From Bacteroidales bacterium (GTDB lineage: Bacteria; Bacteroidota; Bacteroidia; Bacteroidales; WCHB1-69), in contig JAQUGA010000006.1 of assembly GCA_028684405.1 (NCBI GenBank), positions 1 to 30,528 on the forward strand: 30,528 nucleotides of DNA, given 5' to 3'. This document shows, in pieces, positions 1-8,014 of this stretch. The notes beneath the pieces are model-generated. The model ran no database searches, was not told the DNA's origin, and saw nothing but the letters and a program-made list of their open reading frames with translations. Position numbers and translations under genes: made by a program. Positions within the stretch are counted from its first letter, which is position 1. Each line of letters opens with the position of its first letter.

Positions 1-629
1 CCGCTTAAAACGTCCGTAAATCCATTATAGAAAACGATTCCTGCAAATATTTTAGTATTTCCACTAATGGTGTATTCAGCGCCACCTCCAATAATAATAG
101 ATTCTTTAAAGAGGGCAACGTCCTTGTGAATTCCAAATTCCTTCGGTGATACTTCCGAAGAGTTTGCCAGTTTATATGTGTCCTTGGCGTTGGCTTTAGT
201 TCGAATGGAATTGTCAATGCCAAAATTTCCATAATAGGTCATTCTTCCAAATTGGGCGGTTTTAAGTTTGAATGAGATAGGAATACTGATATAACTCAGT
301 TTGTACCTTCTGGATACCGTCGCATCAACCAAGCCCGAACCATCATAATTAACCATGTCGTCGTATGTCAATTTTCCACCTGTGCTTTTAAATTGTAAAC
401 CCGTATTTATGAAATAGTGCCCTGAACCACCAATCGCAAAGTCACCAACCAAGCCATAAGTGTAGCCAATGGTAGCGCCGTCATATTTGTAATTTAGAGA
501 ATTTGGTTGCATCCAGTCGATTGAAGGGGCAAATTTAAGCCCTAAAACAAAAGTTTTTGAATCGTCTTGCGAGAATACTGAACTTAATAATAATATACTC
601 AAAATGAGGGTTGCAATGTTTTTTTTCAT
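1..629 (-). CDS. Outer-membrane beta-barrel protein, C-terminus cut by window edge
   Basis: The reading frame opens with ATG at 627-629 on the minus strand and stays open for about 209 codons to the window edge, so the C-terminal end and stop are missing. The N-terminus is a signal peptide (MKKNIATLILSILLLSS, cleavage near VFSQ). After it come alternating amphipathic strands rich in G, Y and F, with a GLKFAPSIDWMQP segment and a YISIPISFKLK segment. This is the pattern of the PorT-like outer-membrane beta-barrel family (OMP_b-brl type) common in Bacteroidota. The family fold is visible, but no specific substrate or role can be read. The gene is divergent from the gldB-like gene; the 214 bp between them holds a -7 box for each direction. 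I am fairly sure of the class and not of the function. Confidence 0.75.
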   Translation of the reverse strand, partial: MKKNIATLILSILLLSSVFSQDDSKTFVLGLKFAPSIDWMQPNSLNYKYDGATIGYTYGLVGDFAIGGSGHYFINTGLQFKSTGGKLTYDDMVNYDGSGLVDATVSRRYKLSYISIPISFKLKTAQFGRMTYYGNFGIDNSIRTKANAKDTYKLANSSEVSPKEFGIHKDVALFKESIIIGGGAEYTISGNTKIFAGIVFYNGFTDVLS

Positions 630-673
630 ATTCTGTGGTTTTATTTTAGCAAACTAATACTTAATTGAAAGAA

Positions 674-681
674 CAAATATA
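674..681 (-). promoter_or_regulatory. Bacteroidota -7 box upstream of the barrel protein
   Basis: Read on the minus strand this is TATATTTG, an exact match to TAnnTTTG, 45 bp upstream of the start at 629. No TTG-type -33 element is seen at 17-23 bp spacing, so the call rests on the -7 box alone. Confidence 0.4.
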
Positions 682-777
682 CTGCATTATTGTTTACTTT
701 TTTTGTTTTAACAGTGCATAAAATAAAAATGTTCATAAAAATATTTAATTAGAGTATAAAACAATTTTGCATTTATG

Positions 778-806
778 TTTGTTTAAAGGAAAATATACTA
801 GGTTTG
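778..806 (+). promoter_or_regulatory. Bacteroidota-type promoter for gldB-like/comM
   Basis: TTTG at 778-781, a 17 bp spacer and TAGGTTTG at 799-806 match the Bacteroidota sigma consensus (TTTG or TTG, 17-23 bp, TAnnTTTG). The box ends 37 bp before the ATG at 844. It would drive the two-gene plus-strand unit. Confidence 0.6.
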
Positions 807-843
807 TAGAAGTTTTTTATTTCTATAATCTAAACCAGAACTT

Positions 844-1881
844 ATGAAAAGATTGATAGTAGTGTTGGGATTGAGCGCATTGACGATGATTAATTTTTCG
901 TCTTGTAACTCTTGCGATCGTACCAAAGAAAAGAAATTTGCGGTTAAGCAAAGCCAATTAAAAGAGGCAAAGCAACAAATAAAAATTTCTATTGAAAGGT
1001 ATGAACAAGATTTATTTACGGTACGTAAGGACTCTTTTTTGACAGACTTGCTAAAAGTTCAAAAGAAATATCCCTTTTTTTTAGAAGGTGATTTAGAGGA
1101 TGTTCGGAATCAAAAACAGTTGTGGGGATACATTAATGATCCCATGATTAAAGAAGTTTACCAAAAAACACAAAAGCGTTTTCCAAATTTAAATAAATTA
1201 ACAGATGATTTGCTCGACGCAATGTCCTATTATAAAACATATGTGCCCGAAGCAACCATTCCAAAAGTGTATACGTATGTTTCTGGTTTCGATTATGAAT
1301 TGCCGGTAAAATACATGGATAATATGTTGATTATCGCATTGGATATGTTTATTGGTCCTCATGTAGATTACTATGATCAACTTGGAATTCCAAAGTATGT
1401 TTCATACGAATATCAGCCCGAATTCATTGTTCCAGTGAGCTTTAAAGAAATTTCGTATGCTTATTTGCCCAGTCCCAAAACAAGGGTAACTATGTTGGAC
1501 TATATGATTTTTGAAGGGAAAAAACTCTATTTTACAGAATTGATGATGCCCCATATGCATGATAGTTTGATTATTGGATATCCACTGCGTAAATTAGATT
1601 GGGCGATTCAAAACGAAGGAAATATTTGGGCTTATTTAATTGAAAATAATTTATTGTATTCAAAAGATAATAAAGCGATTGTGAAGTTTATCAACGACGC
1701 TCCTTTTACTTCTGTTTTTGCTCGCGAATCGCCAGGAAGAATAGGACATTGGGTAGGTTGGCAAATCGTTCGTTCGTACATGCATAATAATGAGGTGGAT
1801 TTGCTTGAGATGATGAGAGATGAGAATTTTAGAGGGATTTTAGAGAAGTCAAGATATAAACCAAAGAAAAACAATGTATAG
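844..1881 (+). CDS. gldB: GldB-like gliding motility lipoprotein
   Basis: This 345-residue protein has a lipoprotein signal peptide with lipobox FSSC and predicted lipidated Cys21. The body and especially the C-terminal block GRIGHWVGWQIVRSY (residues 298-312) fit the GldB family, whose members are about 320 residues. GldB is a membrane lipoprotein required for gliding in Flavobacterium and widely present in T9SS-bearing Bacteroidota; its biochemical role is unresolved. The HxxxY-rich middle region resembles a DUF2268-like peptidase fold, but I cannot identify a clear HExxH, so catalysis is not claimed. Its stop lies 2 bp before comM, which suggests co-transcription and translational coupling. 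The usual flavobacterial partner gldC does not follow. The name rests on overall sequence character and the C-terminal motif. Confidence 0.82.
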   Translation: MKRLIVVLGLSALTMINFSSCNSCDRTKEKKFAVKQSQLKEAKQQIKISIERYEQDLFTVRKDSFLTDLLKVQKKYPFFLEGDLEDVRNQKQLWGYINDPMIKEVYQKTQKRFPNLNKLTDDLLDAMSYYKTYVPEATIPKVYTYVSGFDYELPVKYMDNMLIIALDMFIGPHVDYYDQLGIPKYVSYEYQPEFIVPVSFKEISYAYLPSPKTRVTMLDYMIFEGKKLYFTELMMPHMHDSLIIGYPLRKLDWAIQNEGNIWAYLIENNLLYSKDNKAIVKFINDAPFTSVFARESPGRIGHWVGWQIVRSYMHNNEVDLLEMMRDENFRGILEKSRYKPKKNNV

Positions 1882-1883
1882 TT

Positions 1884-3422
1884 ATGTTAGTAAAGACTTA
1901 TGGATGTGCGATTTATGGGATCACAGCGATACCCATTACTGTAGAGGTGAGTATAGAGTCGGGTGTGAATTTTCTTCTTGTCGGCTTGCCCGACAGTGCT
2001 GTAAAGGAGAGTCAGCAGCGGATTGATTCCGCATTAAAATACAATAATTATCGCATCCCTGGTAAAAAAGTAGTGATTAATATGGCTCCTGCTGATATAA
2101 AAAAAGAGGGGTCGGCTTATGATTTAACGATTGCTGTCGGTATTTTAGCGGCTTCTGGTCAAATTAAAGCGGAAGGAATAGAGGATTATTTAATAATGGG
2201 TGAACTTTCGCTAGATGGAAGTTTGCAACCAATTAAAGGCGTTTTGCCCATTGCCATTGAGGCTCGAGATAAAGGGTTTAAAGGTTTGATTGTTCCTGCT
2301 CAAAACGCAAAAGAAGCGGCCATCGTAAGCGAACTTGAAGTGTATGGTGTGGAACAAATTATTGAAGTTATTGATTTTTTTAATGGAAAATGTCAATTGG
2401 AAAGAACAATCATCGACATTGATCAAGAATTTTCACAAGGTTTGTCGGATTATGAATTTGACTTTTCTGATGTAAAAGGGCAGGAAAATATTAAGCGATC
2501 ATTGGAAATTGCAGCAGCAGGTGGGCATAATGCCATTTTAATTGGTCCTCCTGGTTCTGGAAAAACGATGTTGGCGAAAAGATTGCCTTCCATTTTGCCT
2601 CCTTTAACTTTGGATGAATCATTGGAGACGACCAAAATTCATTCGGTAGCCGGAAAATTAATGAGAAGTAGTTCGTTGGTTTCGGTGCGACCTTTTCGTT
2701 CGCCGCATCATACTATTTCTGACGTGGCTCTGGTGGGAGGTGGCTCCAATCCGCAGCCTGGAGAAATCTCCCTGGCGCACAATGGAGTTCTTTTTTTAGA
2801 TGAGCTACCTGAATTTAAACGTCAGGTGCTAGAAGTCATGCGTCAACCGCTGGAAGATCGGAAAGTGACGATTTCTCGTTCTAAGTTTACGGTGGATTAT
2901 CCTGCATCATTTATGTTTGTTGCAGCCATGAATCCCTGCCCTTGTGGGTATTACAATCACCCTGATACCGATTGTACTTGTTTGCCAGGGGTGGTTCAAA
3001 AATATATTAATAAAATTTCCGGACCTTTGTTGGACAGAATAGATATTCATGTTGAGGTAGTTCCTGTAAATTTTAATGAATTGACGAGTAAAGCAGAAGG
3101 GGAGAAGAGCTCTGTGGTTCGACAAAGAGTGGTGATGGCACGAAAAATTCAAGAATATAGATTTGCCAATAATCCGGGAGTGTACGCCAATGCGCAAATG
3201 AGCTCTAAGGATATTCGAAAATATTGTCAAATTTCGGAGGCAGGTACTGCTTTGCTAAAAATTGCTATGGAAAAATTGGGGTTGTCGGCTCGGGCTTACG
3301 ATCGTATTTTGAAAGTATCGCGCACTATCGCCGATTTGGCTGGTTCAAAAGATATTTCCCTCGAACATTTGTCCGAAGCCATTCACTATCGTAGCCTCGA
3401 CAGAGATAATTGGGGGAAATAA
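1884..3422 (+). CDS. comM: YifB/ComM-family AAA+ ATPase (Mg chelatase-like)
   Basis: The 512-residue length is normal for the family. Residues 1-170 form the Lon-protease-like/ChlI N-terminal domain (GLPDSAVKESQQRI, INMAPADIKKEGSAYDL). Walker A is GPPGSGKT at 221-228 and Walker B is LFLDELPE at 303-310. It is followed by a cysteine pair region (NPCPCGY, then CTC) that probably binds zinc, and by the C-terminal Mg-chelatase-type helical domain containing SARAYDRILKVSRTIADL. ComM is a hexameric helicase that promotes branch migration during integration of DNA taken up by natural transformation (shown in Vibrio cholerae). In Bacteroidota its role is inferred by homology. It lies 2 bp after the gldB-like gene, and its stop is only 5 bp from the convergent stop of the ribF-like gene. 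Confidence 0.93.
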   Translation: MLVKTYGCAIYGITAIPITVEVSIESGVNFLLVGLPDSAVKESQQRIDSALKYNNYRIPGKKVVINMAPADIKKEGSAYDLTIAVGILAASGQIKAEGIEDYLIMGELSLDGSLQPIKGVLPIAIEARDKGFKGLIVPAQNAKEAAIVSELEVYGVEQIIEVIDFFNGKCQLERTIIDIDQEFSQGLSDYEFDFSDVKGQENIKRSLEIAAAGGHNAILIGPPGSGKTMLAKRLPSILPPLTLDESLETTKIHSVAGKLMRSSSLVSVRPFRSPHHTISDVALVGGGSNPQPGEISLAHNGVLFLDELPEFKRQVLEVMRQPLEDRKVTISRSKFTVDYPASFMFVAAMNPCPCGYYNHPDTDCTCLPGVVQKYINKISGPLLDRIDIHVEVVPVNFNELTSKAEGEKSSVVRQRVVMARKIQEYRFANNPGVYANAQMSSKDIRKYCQISEAGTALLKIAMEKLGLSARAYDRILKVSRTIADLAGSKDISLEHLSEAIHYRSLDRDNWGK

Positions 3423-3427
3423 AAAAA

Positions 3428-4342
3428 TTAGAATGGATTTCCTGCTTTGATAATAATGGCTTCAAGGATTCGTTTCAAATCATTGCAATCATTGTCCTCA
3501 GGACATTTTCGAACCATATGTTTGAATATTATTTCTACTTTTTGATGAATCATAGTAGAATCGTCACCGACTAATAATATATGAATGCTTTTTTCTTCTA
3601 TCACTGCATCCTTTTTAATCATAATGGCCGATTCCCACAATCTGTCGTTGGAAAGCACATTGGCATAATAAAGTCCCTCTCCAGGGATTAGTTTTTTGGT
3701 GTTATTAATGTTTAAAAGCCATGATCGATATCCAAATTCAGAGAATATCGGTTCGCCTTCCATTAATTGACCACTGATTGAATAATCGTAATGTAAATAA
3801 GCATGTGCTTTTATTAAATCACCGACTTCTAATGCATTACGGATTTTTGAAGAGCTAATTGATTCGTTTTGAATGTCTTGTTCTGGAATCTCTTCCACCG
3901 TAAAGCCAAGATTTCGTCCCATATTATACAAAACATCAAAACCACCTTCTCGATTGTGTCCAAAAAAATGATTGTATCCAATGACTATTTTTTTTGCATT
4001 TAATTTTTGATGTAAAATGCGATAAATAAAATCGCGAGATGTTATTTTCGAAAACTCTAAAGTGAATGGGATAAAAACTACATTATCAATACCAATTTTC
4101 TCCAACAATTGGATTTTTTCTTCTTTGGTATTGAGTAGTTCTATTTTTAGATCTGGATTAAGAAATTCTCTTGGATGTGGGTCGAAGGTTAAAATAACGG
4201 ATTCTCCATCAATTTCTTTGGCAAGTTTGATAATCCGTTTTAAGATTAGACGGTGAGCCACATGAACACCATCAAAAGAACCAATGGTAACCACTGGATT
4301 TTTTATGGCTGCAATTTCTTTTAAATTATTATAGACTTTCAC
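3428..4342 (-). CDS. ribF: RibF-like FAD synthetase with degenerate riboflavin kinase domain
   Basis: This 304-residue protein has RibF length. The FAD synthetase (nucleotidyltransferase) half, about residues 15-180, is recognisable: TIGSFDGVHVAH at 19-30 keeps both histidines of the HxGH motif (Gly replaced by Ala29), and YNHFFGHNREG at 123-133 and SSSKIRNAL at 163-171 follow. The riboflavin kinase half, about 182-304, is badly eroded. The PTAN motif that binds Mg-ATP is replaced by FGYRSWLLNI (203-212), and the position of the catalytic Glu in the usual EvHLLD strand reads SIHILL. FAD synthesis is plausible, while riboflavin phosphorylation by this protein is doubtful, so another kinase is probably encoded elsewhere. 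The start is GTG, overlapping the rex stop as GTGA, which fits translational coupling. A paralogue or regulatory pseudoenzyme is the alternative. Confidence 0.82.
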   Translation of the reverse strand: MKVYNNLKEIAAIKNPVVTIGSFDGVHVAHRLILKRIIKLAKEIDGESVILTFDPHPREFLNPDLKIELLNTKEEKIQLLEKIGIDNVVFIPFTLEFSKITSRDFIYRILHQKLNAKKIVIGYNHFFGHNREGGFDVLYNMGRNLGFTVEEIPEQDIQNESISSSKIRNALEVGDLIKAHAYLHYDYSISGQLMEGEPIFSEFGYRSWLLNINNTKKLIPGEGLYYANVLSNDRLWESAIMIKKDAVIEEKSIHILLVGDDSTMIHQKVEIIFKHMVRKCPEDNDCNDLKRILEAIIIKAGNPF

Positions 4343-4971
4343 TTCTCTTCACTGTGTTTTACAAAATAGGCTACTTTTTCCATGGATGTAACCATGTCGT
4401 ATTTTTCCAGATATACATTTTCGGGAACTGTAATGTGGGTTGAAGTATAGTTTAAAATCCCTTTTATACCCGCTTCAACAAGGAGATTTGCAACGGCCGA
4501 AGCTGCATTGTTGGGAACAGTCATAATGCCAATAGATATGTTTTCTCTTTTAGCAATTTCTTTTAAGTTACTTTGTGGGTAACATTTAACACCTTCGATC
4601 TCTTTTCCGGTTTTGTTAGGGTCTACATCAAAACATGCGACAATTTTTATTTTAGAGTTTTTTCCTGTAAAATAGGACAAAATAGCTCCTCCTAGTTTTC
4701 CAGCTCCAACCAATGCTACTTTCAAAACCTCTTCACTATCAATTATTTCTCCAATTCGGTTTAGTAATTCTACAATATCATACCCTTTTCGTAAGGTGCT
4801 AACATGTCCAATTAACATAATGTCTCTGCGAACTTGGACAGCCGTGTTGTTGAGTAGAGAAGCCAATTCGTGAGAGTAAATATGGGTTTTTCCATGCTCA
4901 ATACACGATGATAATATTCGGCGATATTGGCTGAGTCGTTCAATCGTTTTTGAAGGCAAATTTGGTATCAT
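4339..4971 (-). CDS. rex: Redox-sensing transcriptional repressor Rex
   Basis: The 210 residues match Rex size. The N-terminal winged helix (about 10-80) contains YRRILSSCI, SHELASLLNNTAVQVRRDI and a GYDIVELL segment. The Rossmann domain has VALVGAGKLGGAIL (86-99) with the GxGxxG NAD(H)-binding loop, and VACFDVDPNKTG (111-122), whose acidic residue follows beta-2 as in Rex. GIKGILNYTSTHITVP is the typical late segment. Rex dimers sense the NADH/NAD+ ratio and repress respiratory and fermentation genes when NADH is low. It lies 40 bp after the phosphohexomutase and overlaps the ribF-like gene by 4 bp. I found no convincing Rex operator (TTGTGAA-N4-TTCACAA) in the window, so its targets are elsewhere or too divergent to see. 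Confidence 0.92.
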   Translation of the reverse strand: MIPNLPSKTIERLSQYRRILSSCIEHGKTHIYSHELASLLNNTAVQVRRDIMLIGHVSTLRKGYDIVELLNRIGEIIDSEEVLKVALVGAGKLGGAILSYFTGKNSKIKIVACFDVDPNKTGKEIEGVKCYPQSNLKEIAKRENISIGIMTVPNNAASAVANLLVEAGIKGILNYTSTHITVPENVYLEKYDMVTSMEKVAYFVKHSEEK

Positions 4972-5011
4972 GTTTTCCTTTTTTGATTTTGATAAAAAGA
5001 GTGCAGAGGTG

Positions 5012-6745
5012 TTAAAGATTCAACGATTTTATTATTGCCTGAATGCGTTGATTCGCTTGTTCATTTAGAGCATCATATTCAGATGCATTTTTTAGCTCTT
5101 TTTTAATGCCAAAATAGAACTTTATTTTAGGTTCAGTTCCAGAAGGTCTTACTGTTATTTTACTACCATCTTCTGTGAAAAATTGAATCACATTTGAGGT
5201 TGGTAGATTGATGGCAGTGATGATATTTTTAAGAGTGTCTACTTTTTCTGCTTTTTGATAGTCTCTAATTTCAATTACTTTTGAGCCATTAATTTCTTTT
5301 GGAGGATTGCTTCTGTAGTTTTCCATCATGCGTTTTATTTCATCGGCTCCGGCTTTTCCTTTTTTGGTGATCGAGATGAGGTCTTCTTTATAAAAACCAA
5401 ATTTTAAATAAATTTCTACTAAAACATCAATTAAGGTCATATTTCTCGACTTTGCCCATGCGGCGACTTCTGCAATCATACAACAGGATGCAACAGCGTC
5501 TTTGTCTCGCACATAATCTCCAATTAGATATCCATAGCTCTCTTCGCCGCCTACTATAAATTGTTTTTCTCCCTTGAATTTTTCAATTAATTCGGCAATG
5601 TATTTAAAGCCCGTTAATACATCAAAGGATTCTACATTGTAATGCTTTGCAATATCGTTCAGTAATTCTGATGTGACAATTGTTTTTACTACAAATTCAT
5701 TGCCCTTATATTTGTTTTTTTCTTGCCATTGCAAAAGAATGTAATAATAAAGAATGGATGCCGTTTGGTTGCCGTTTAGCAAAACAAAATTTCCATTTTT
5801 ATCCTTGCAAGCCACTCCAACTCTGTCTGCATCAGGATCCGTAGCCATAACTAAATCAGCATTTACCTGTTGTGCTTTTTTCAGAGCTAATGCCAGCGTT
5901 TCTCTCTCTTCTGGATTGGGCGAAACAACCGTTGGAAAGTTTCCATCTGGTAATGCTTGGTCTTCAACAAGATGAACCTTGCTAAAACCAAAATGTTCGA
6001 GCATTTGAGGAACCGCCATAATGCCAGTTCCATGAATGGAAGAATAGACAATGGGCAAATCATGATGCTTTTGAATCAAATCTGGACGAATGGACAATGT
6101 TTTCAAATAATCAAAATATACTACATCAATATCGTGTCCAATAATTTGAATTTTATCAAAATCAGCTTTGAATTTTACCAAATTGGGCGAATTGATTTTT
6201 TCTACTTCCGTAATGACATTTTTATCGTGTGGAGGAACCAATTGACCGCCGTCAGACCAGTAAACTTTGTATCCATTATATTCTTTTGGATTGTGCGATG
6301 CCGTTATGATAATGCCTGCATTGCAGCGTAAATAGCGAACCGTGAAAGAGAGTTCTGGAACCGGGCGAAGTTTATCAAACAGATATACTTTAATTCCATT
6401 GGCACTCATAACTTCTGCTGTAACTTGTGCAAAATAGGAACTGTTGTTTCTTGAATCAAATGCAATGGCAACACTGGGTTCCATATTTGGAAAACTCTTG
6501 ATTATATAGTTGGCCAAGCCTTGAGTGGCCATTCCAACGGTATATTTGTTCATCCGATTGGTGCCAACGCCCATAATACCTCTCAGTCCTCCGGTGCCAA
6601 ATTCAAGGTTTTTATAAAAGGAATCAACGAGTTCCGTTGAGCTTTCAGCTAATAAACGGCTTACTTCATTTCGGGTTTCAGTATCGTAACTGTCACTTAA
6701 CCAGTTTTTTGCATTTTCAATGATGTTTTTGTCAAGGGTGTTCAT
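5012..6745 (-). CDS. Phosphoglucomutase/phosphomannomutase (alpha-D-phosphohexomutase)
   Basis: The 577 residues match the long bacterial phosphohexomutase type. The phosphoserine loop is TASHNP at 148-153 (catalytic Ser150), followed by YNGYKVYWSDGG. The Mg2+ loop is DPDADR at 303-308, the sugar-binding loop GGEESYGY at 399-406, and the phosphate-binding loop RPSGTEPKIKFY near the C-terminus. The enzyme interconverts glucose-6-P and glucose-1-P and possibly the mannose phosphates; specificity cannot be fixed from sequence. Glucose-1-P feeds UDP-glucose, the substrate of the Ugd encoded upstream in the same transcript direction. Its ATG overlaps the stop of the GxxExxY gene as ATGA. All four functional loops are intact, so it should be active. 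Confidence 0.93.
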   Translation of the reverse strand: MNTLDKNIIENAKNWLSDSYDTETRNEVSRLLAESSTELVDSFYKNLEFGTGGLRGIMGVGTNRMNKYTVGMATQGLANYIIKSFPNMEPSVAIAFDSRNNSSYFAQVTAEVMSANGIKVYLFDKLRPVPELSFTVRYLRCNAGIIITASHNPKEYNGYKVYWSDGGQLVPPHDKNVITEVEKINSPNLVKFKADFDKIQIIGHDIDVVYFDYLKTLSIRPDLIQKHHDLPIVYSSIHGTGIMAVPQMLEHFGFSKVHLVEDQALPDGNFPTVVSPNPEERETLALALKKAQQVNADLVMATDPDADRVGVACKDKNGNFVLLNGNQTASILYYYILLQWQEKNKYKGNEFVVKTIVTSELLNDIAKHYNVESFDVLTGFKYIAELIEKFKGEKQFIVGGEESYGYLIGDYVRDKDAVASCCMIAEVAAWAKSRNMTLIDVLVEIYLKFGFYKEDLISITKKGKAGADEIKRMMENYRSNPPKEINGSKVIEIRDYQKAEKVDTLKNIITAINLPTSNVIQFFTEDGSKITVRPSGTEPKIKFYFGIKKELKNASEYDALNEQANQRIQAIIKSLNL

Positions 6746-7152
6746 AGGGCATTATTGTTTGCGGTTCTTATCGGGTTTGTAATCTTTTTAAAGGAGTGTA
6801 TAAAATTGGGAGAATGATAATTTAGGAGCAATCCCAAAGGTTTTTTTGCAATGCTTAGTGCTGATTTCATCATCGTTTCGTCGGCCGAAGTAATTTGATT
6901 TTTATTGCAAATAATAATCATTACCGTATTTTCGACAAATAAATCAACTTGGATATTAAAATTAAGAGGTGTGTTTTTATAAAAAACAGGAATTCTATAA
7001 TCCAAAATTATATTGGTGTTGCGAGCTAAAAGCTCGTTGTATAAACATAGTTTATATATGTCTGGATGCAAGCCAAAACCCATCTCCCGAAGTACTTCTG
7101 AAGATGCAGCCAAAATCCGAGTCGATAATCTATTAGATATACTGGTTTCCAT
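6742..7152 (-). CDS. GxxExxY-family protein, nuclease-like motifs degraded
   Basis: This 136-residue protein fits the GxxExxY family (PD-(D/E)XK_3-like, usually 120-130 residues): N-terminal helix LSTRILAASSEVLREMG, then GLHPDIY (27-33), YRIPVFYKN (52-60), QVDLFVENTVMIIICNK (68-84) and the terminal KPLGLLLNY (104-112). The family's signature Glu (G-x-x-E-x-x-Y) is Pro30 here. In the catalytic strand the Asp70 is kept, but the ExK that should follow reads I80-I-C82. Nuclease activity is therefore unlikely. Family members are often found inside polysaccharide gene clusters for unknown reasons, as here. The start overlaps the rmlD end by 20 bp and the stop overlaps the mutase start by 4 bp, so it is firmly embedded in the operon. 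Confidence 0.75.
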   Translation of the reverse strand: METSISNRLSTRILAASSEVLREMGFGLHPDIYKLCLYNELLARNTNIILDYRIPVFYKNTPLNFNIQVDLFVENTVMIIICNKNQITSADETMMKSALSIAKKPLGLLLNYHSPNFIHSFKKITNPIRTANNNAL

Positions 7153-8014
7153 TTATTTCGAATATGCATTTTTTCAAACTTTCACGCCAATGCGGAATTT
7201 CAATATTAAAATCTGTTTTTATTTGTGTTTTGTCAAGCACTGTATAGTACGGACGTTGAGCAAGGGTTAAATATTCTGCTGATTTTATAGGATTGATATG
7301 ACAATTTAATTCTGCTATTTCTACAATGCTTTGTGCAAAATCATACCACGAGCATACACCTTCGTTCGAGAAATTATAGGTAACAACGTGCTCCATGTTG
7401 AGATGGTTGTTTGCAATGGTCAATATCCCATCTGCAAGATCATTTGCATATGTGGGGGTTCCAACTTGGTCAAACACAACATTCAAACTCTCTTTATGCT
7501 GAGCGTGTTTTAGAATTGTTTTTACAAAATTATTGCCGTAAGCAGAGTAGAGCCATGATGTTCGTATAATTACACCGTTGCAACCTGACAAAATCATCTG
7601 TTGTTCGCCTTGTAGTTTTGTGTAACCATATACGGATAGAGGATTTGCTGGATCACACTCTTCGTATGGTTTAAAGTTTCGACCATCAAATACATAGTCC
7701 GTTGAAATATGAATCATAAATATTTTGTGTCTATAGCAAGCATCCGAAAGAATTGTTACCGCAGTTGTGTTTAGCAGTTCAGCCATAGATTGTTCCTCTT
7801 CGGCAACATCCACAGCGGTGTAGGCTGCACAATTGATAATAATATTCGGTTTATGTTTTTCAATATTTTCTTCAACGCTGTCTTCTGAACTGATGTCCAT
7901 CTCAGCCAAATCTGTGTATATAAAATGGTGAGCTGTGTTTTTGTTTTCTGCTTTAATGGCGCTTCCTAGTTGCCCATTTGAGCCGCATACTAAAATTGTG
8001 AACCTTGGTTTCAT
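7133..8014 (-). CDS. rmlD: dTDP-4-dehydrorhamnose reductase
   Basis: The 293 residues match the family. The Rossmann motif GSNGQLG is at 11-17, followed by INCAAYTAVD (60-69), STDYVFDG (104-111) and the SDR catalytic pair Tyr129-x3-Lys133 in YGYTKLQGE. RmlD reduces dTDP-4-dehydro-L-rhamnose with NAD(P)H to dTDP-L-rhamnose, the last step of rhamnose activation for O-antigen, capsule or glycoprotein glycans. The other three pathway genes (rmlA, rmlB, rmlC) are not in the window. The ATG at 8012-8014 overlaps the end of the UDP-glucuronate decarboxylase gene, and its own end overlaps the GxxExxY gene. The family assignment is firm; the exact deoxysugar product is inferred from homology. Confidence 0.9.
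   Translation of the reverse strand: MKPRFTILVCGSNGQLGSAIKAENKNTAHHFIYTDLAEMDISSEDSVEENIEKHKPNIIINCAAYTAVDVAEEEQSMAELLNTTAVTILSDACYRHKIFMIHISTDYVFDGRNFKPYEECDPANPLSVYGYTKLQGEQQMILSGCNGVIIRTSWLYSAYGNNFVKTILKHAQHKESLNVVFDQVGTPTYANDLADGILTIANNHLNMEHVVTYNFSNEGVCSWYDFAQSIVEIAELNCHINPIKSAEYLTLAQRPYYTVLDKTQIKTDFNIEIPHWRESLKKCIFEINGNQYI

Noticed and set aside
5..232. A 75-codon minus-strand frame near the left edge
   Set aside because: It is in a different frame from the beta-barrel gene that covers 1-629 with signal peptide and barrel strands, so it is a shadow.
3375..3463. Perfect 9 bp inverted repeat GAAGCCATT/AATGGCTTC across the convergent comM and ribF ends
   Set aside because: Both copies encode Glu-Ala-Ile in their own genes and are 71 bp apart; coding coincidence explains them better than a terminator.
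5957..6331. A 124-codon plus-strand open frame opposite the phosphohexomutase
   Set aside because: It is antisense to conserved catalytic loops and has no signal, domain or promoter of its own.
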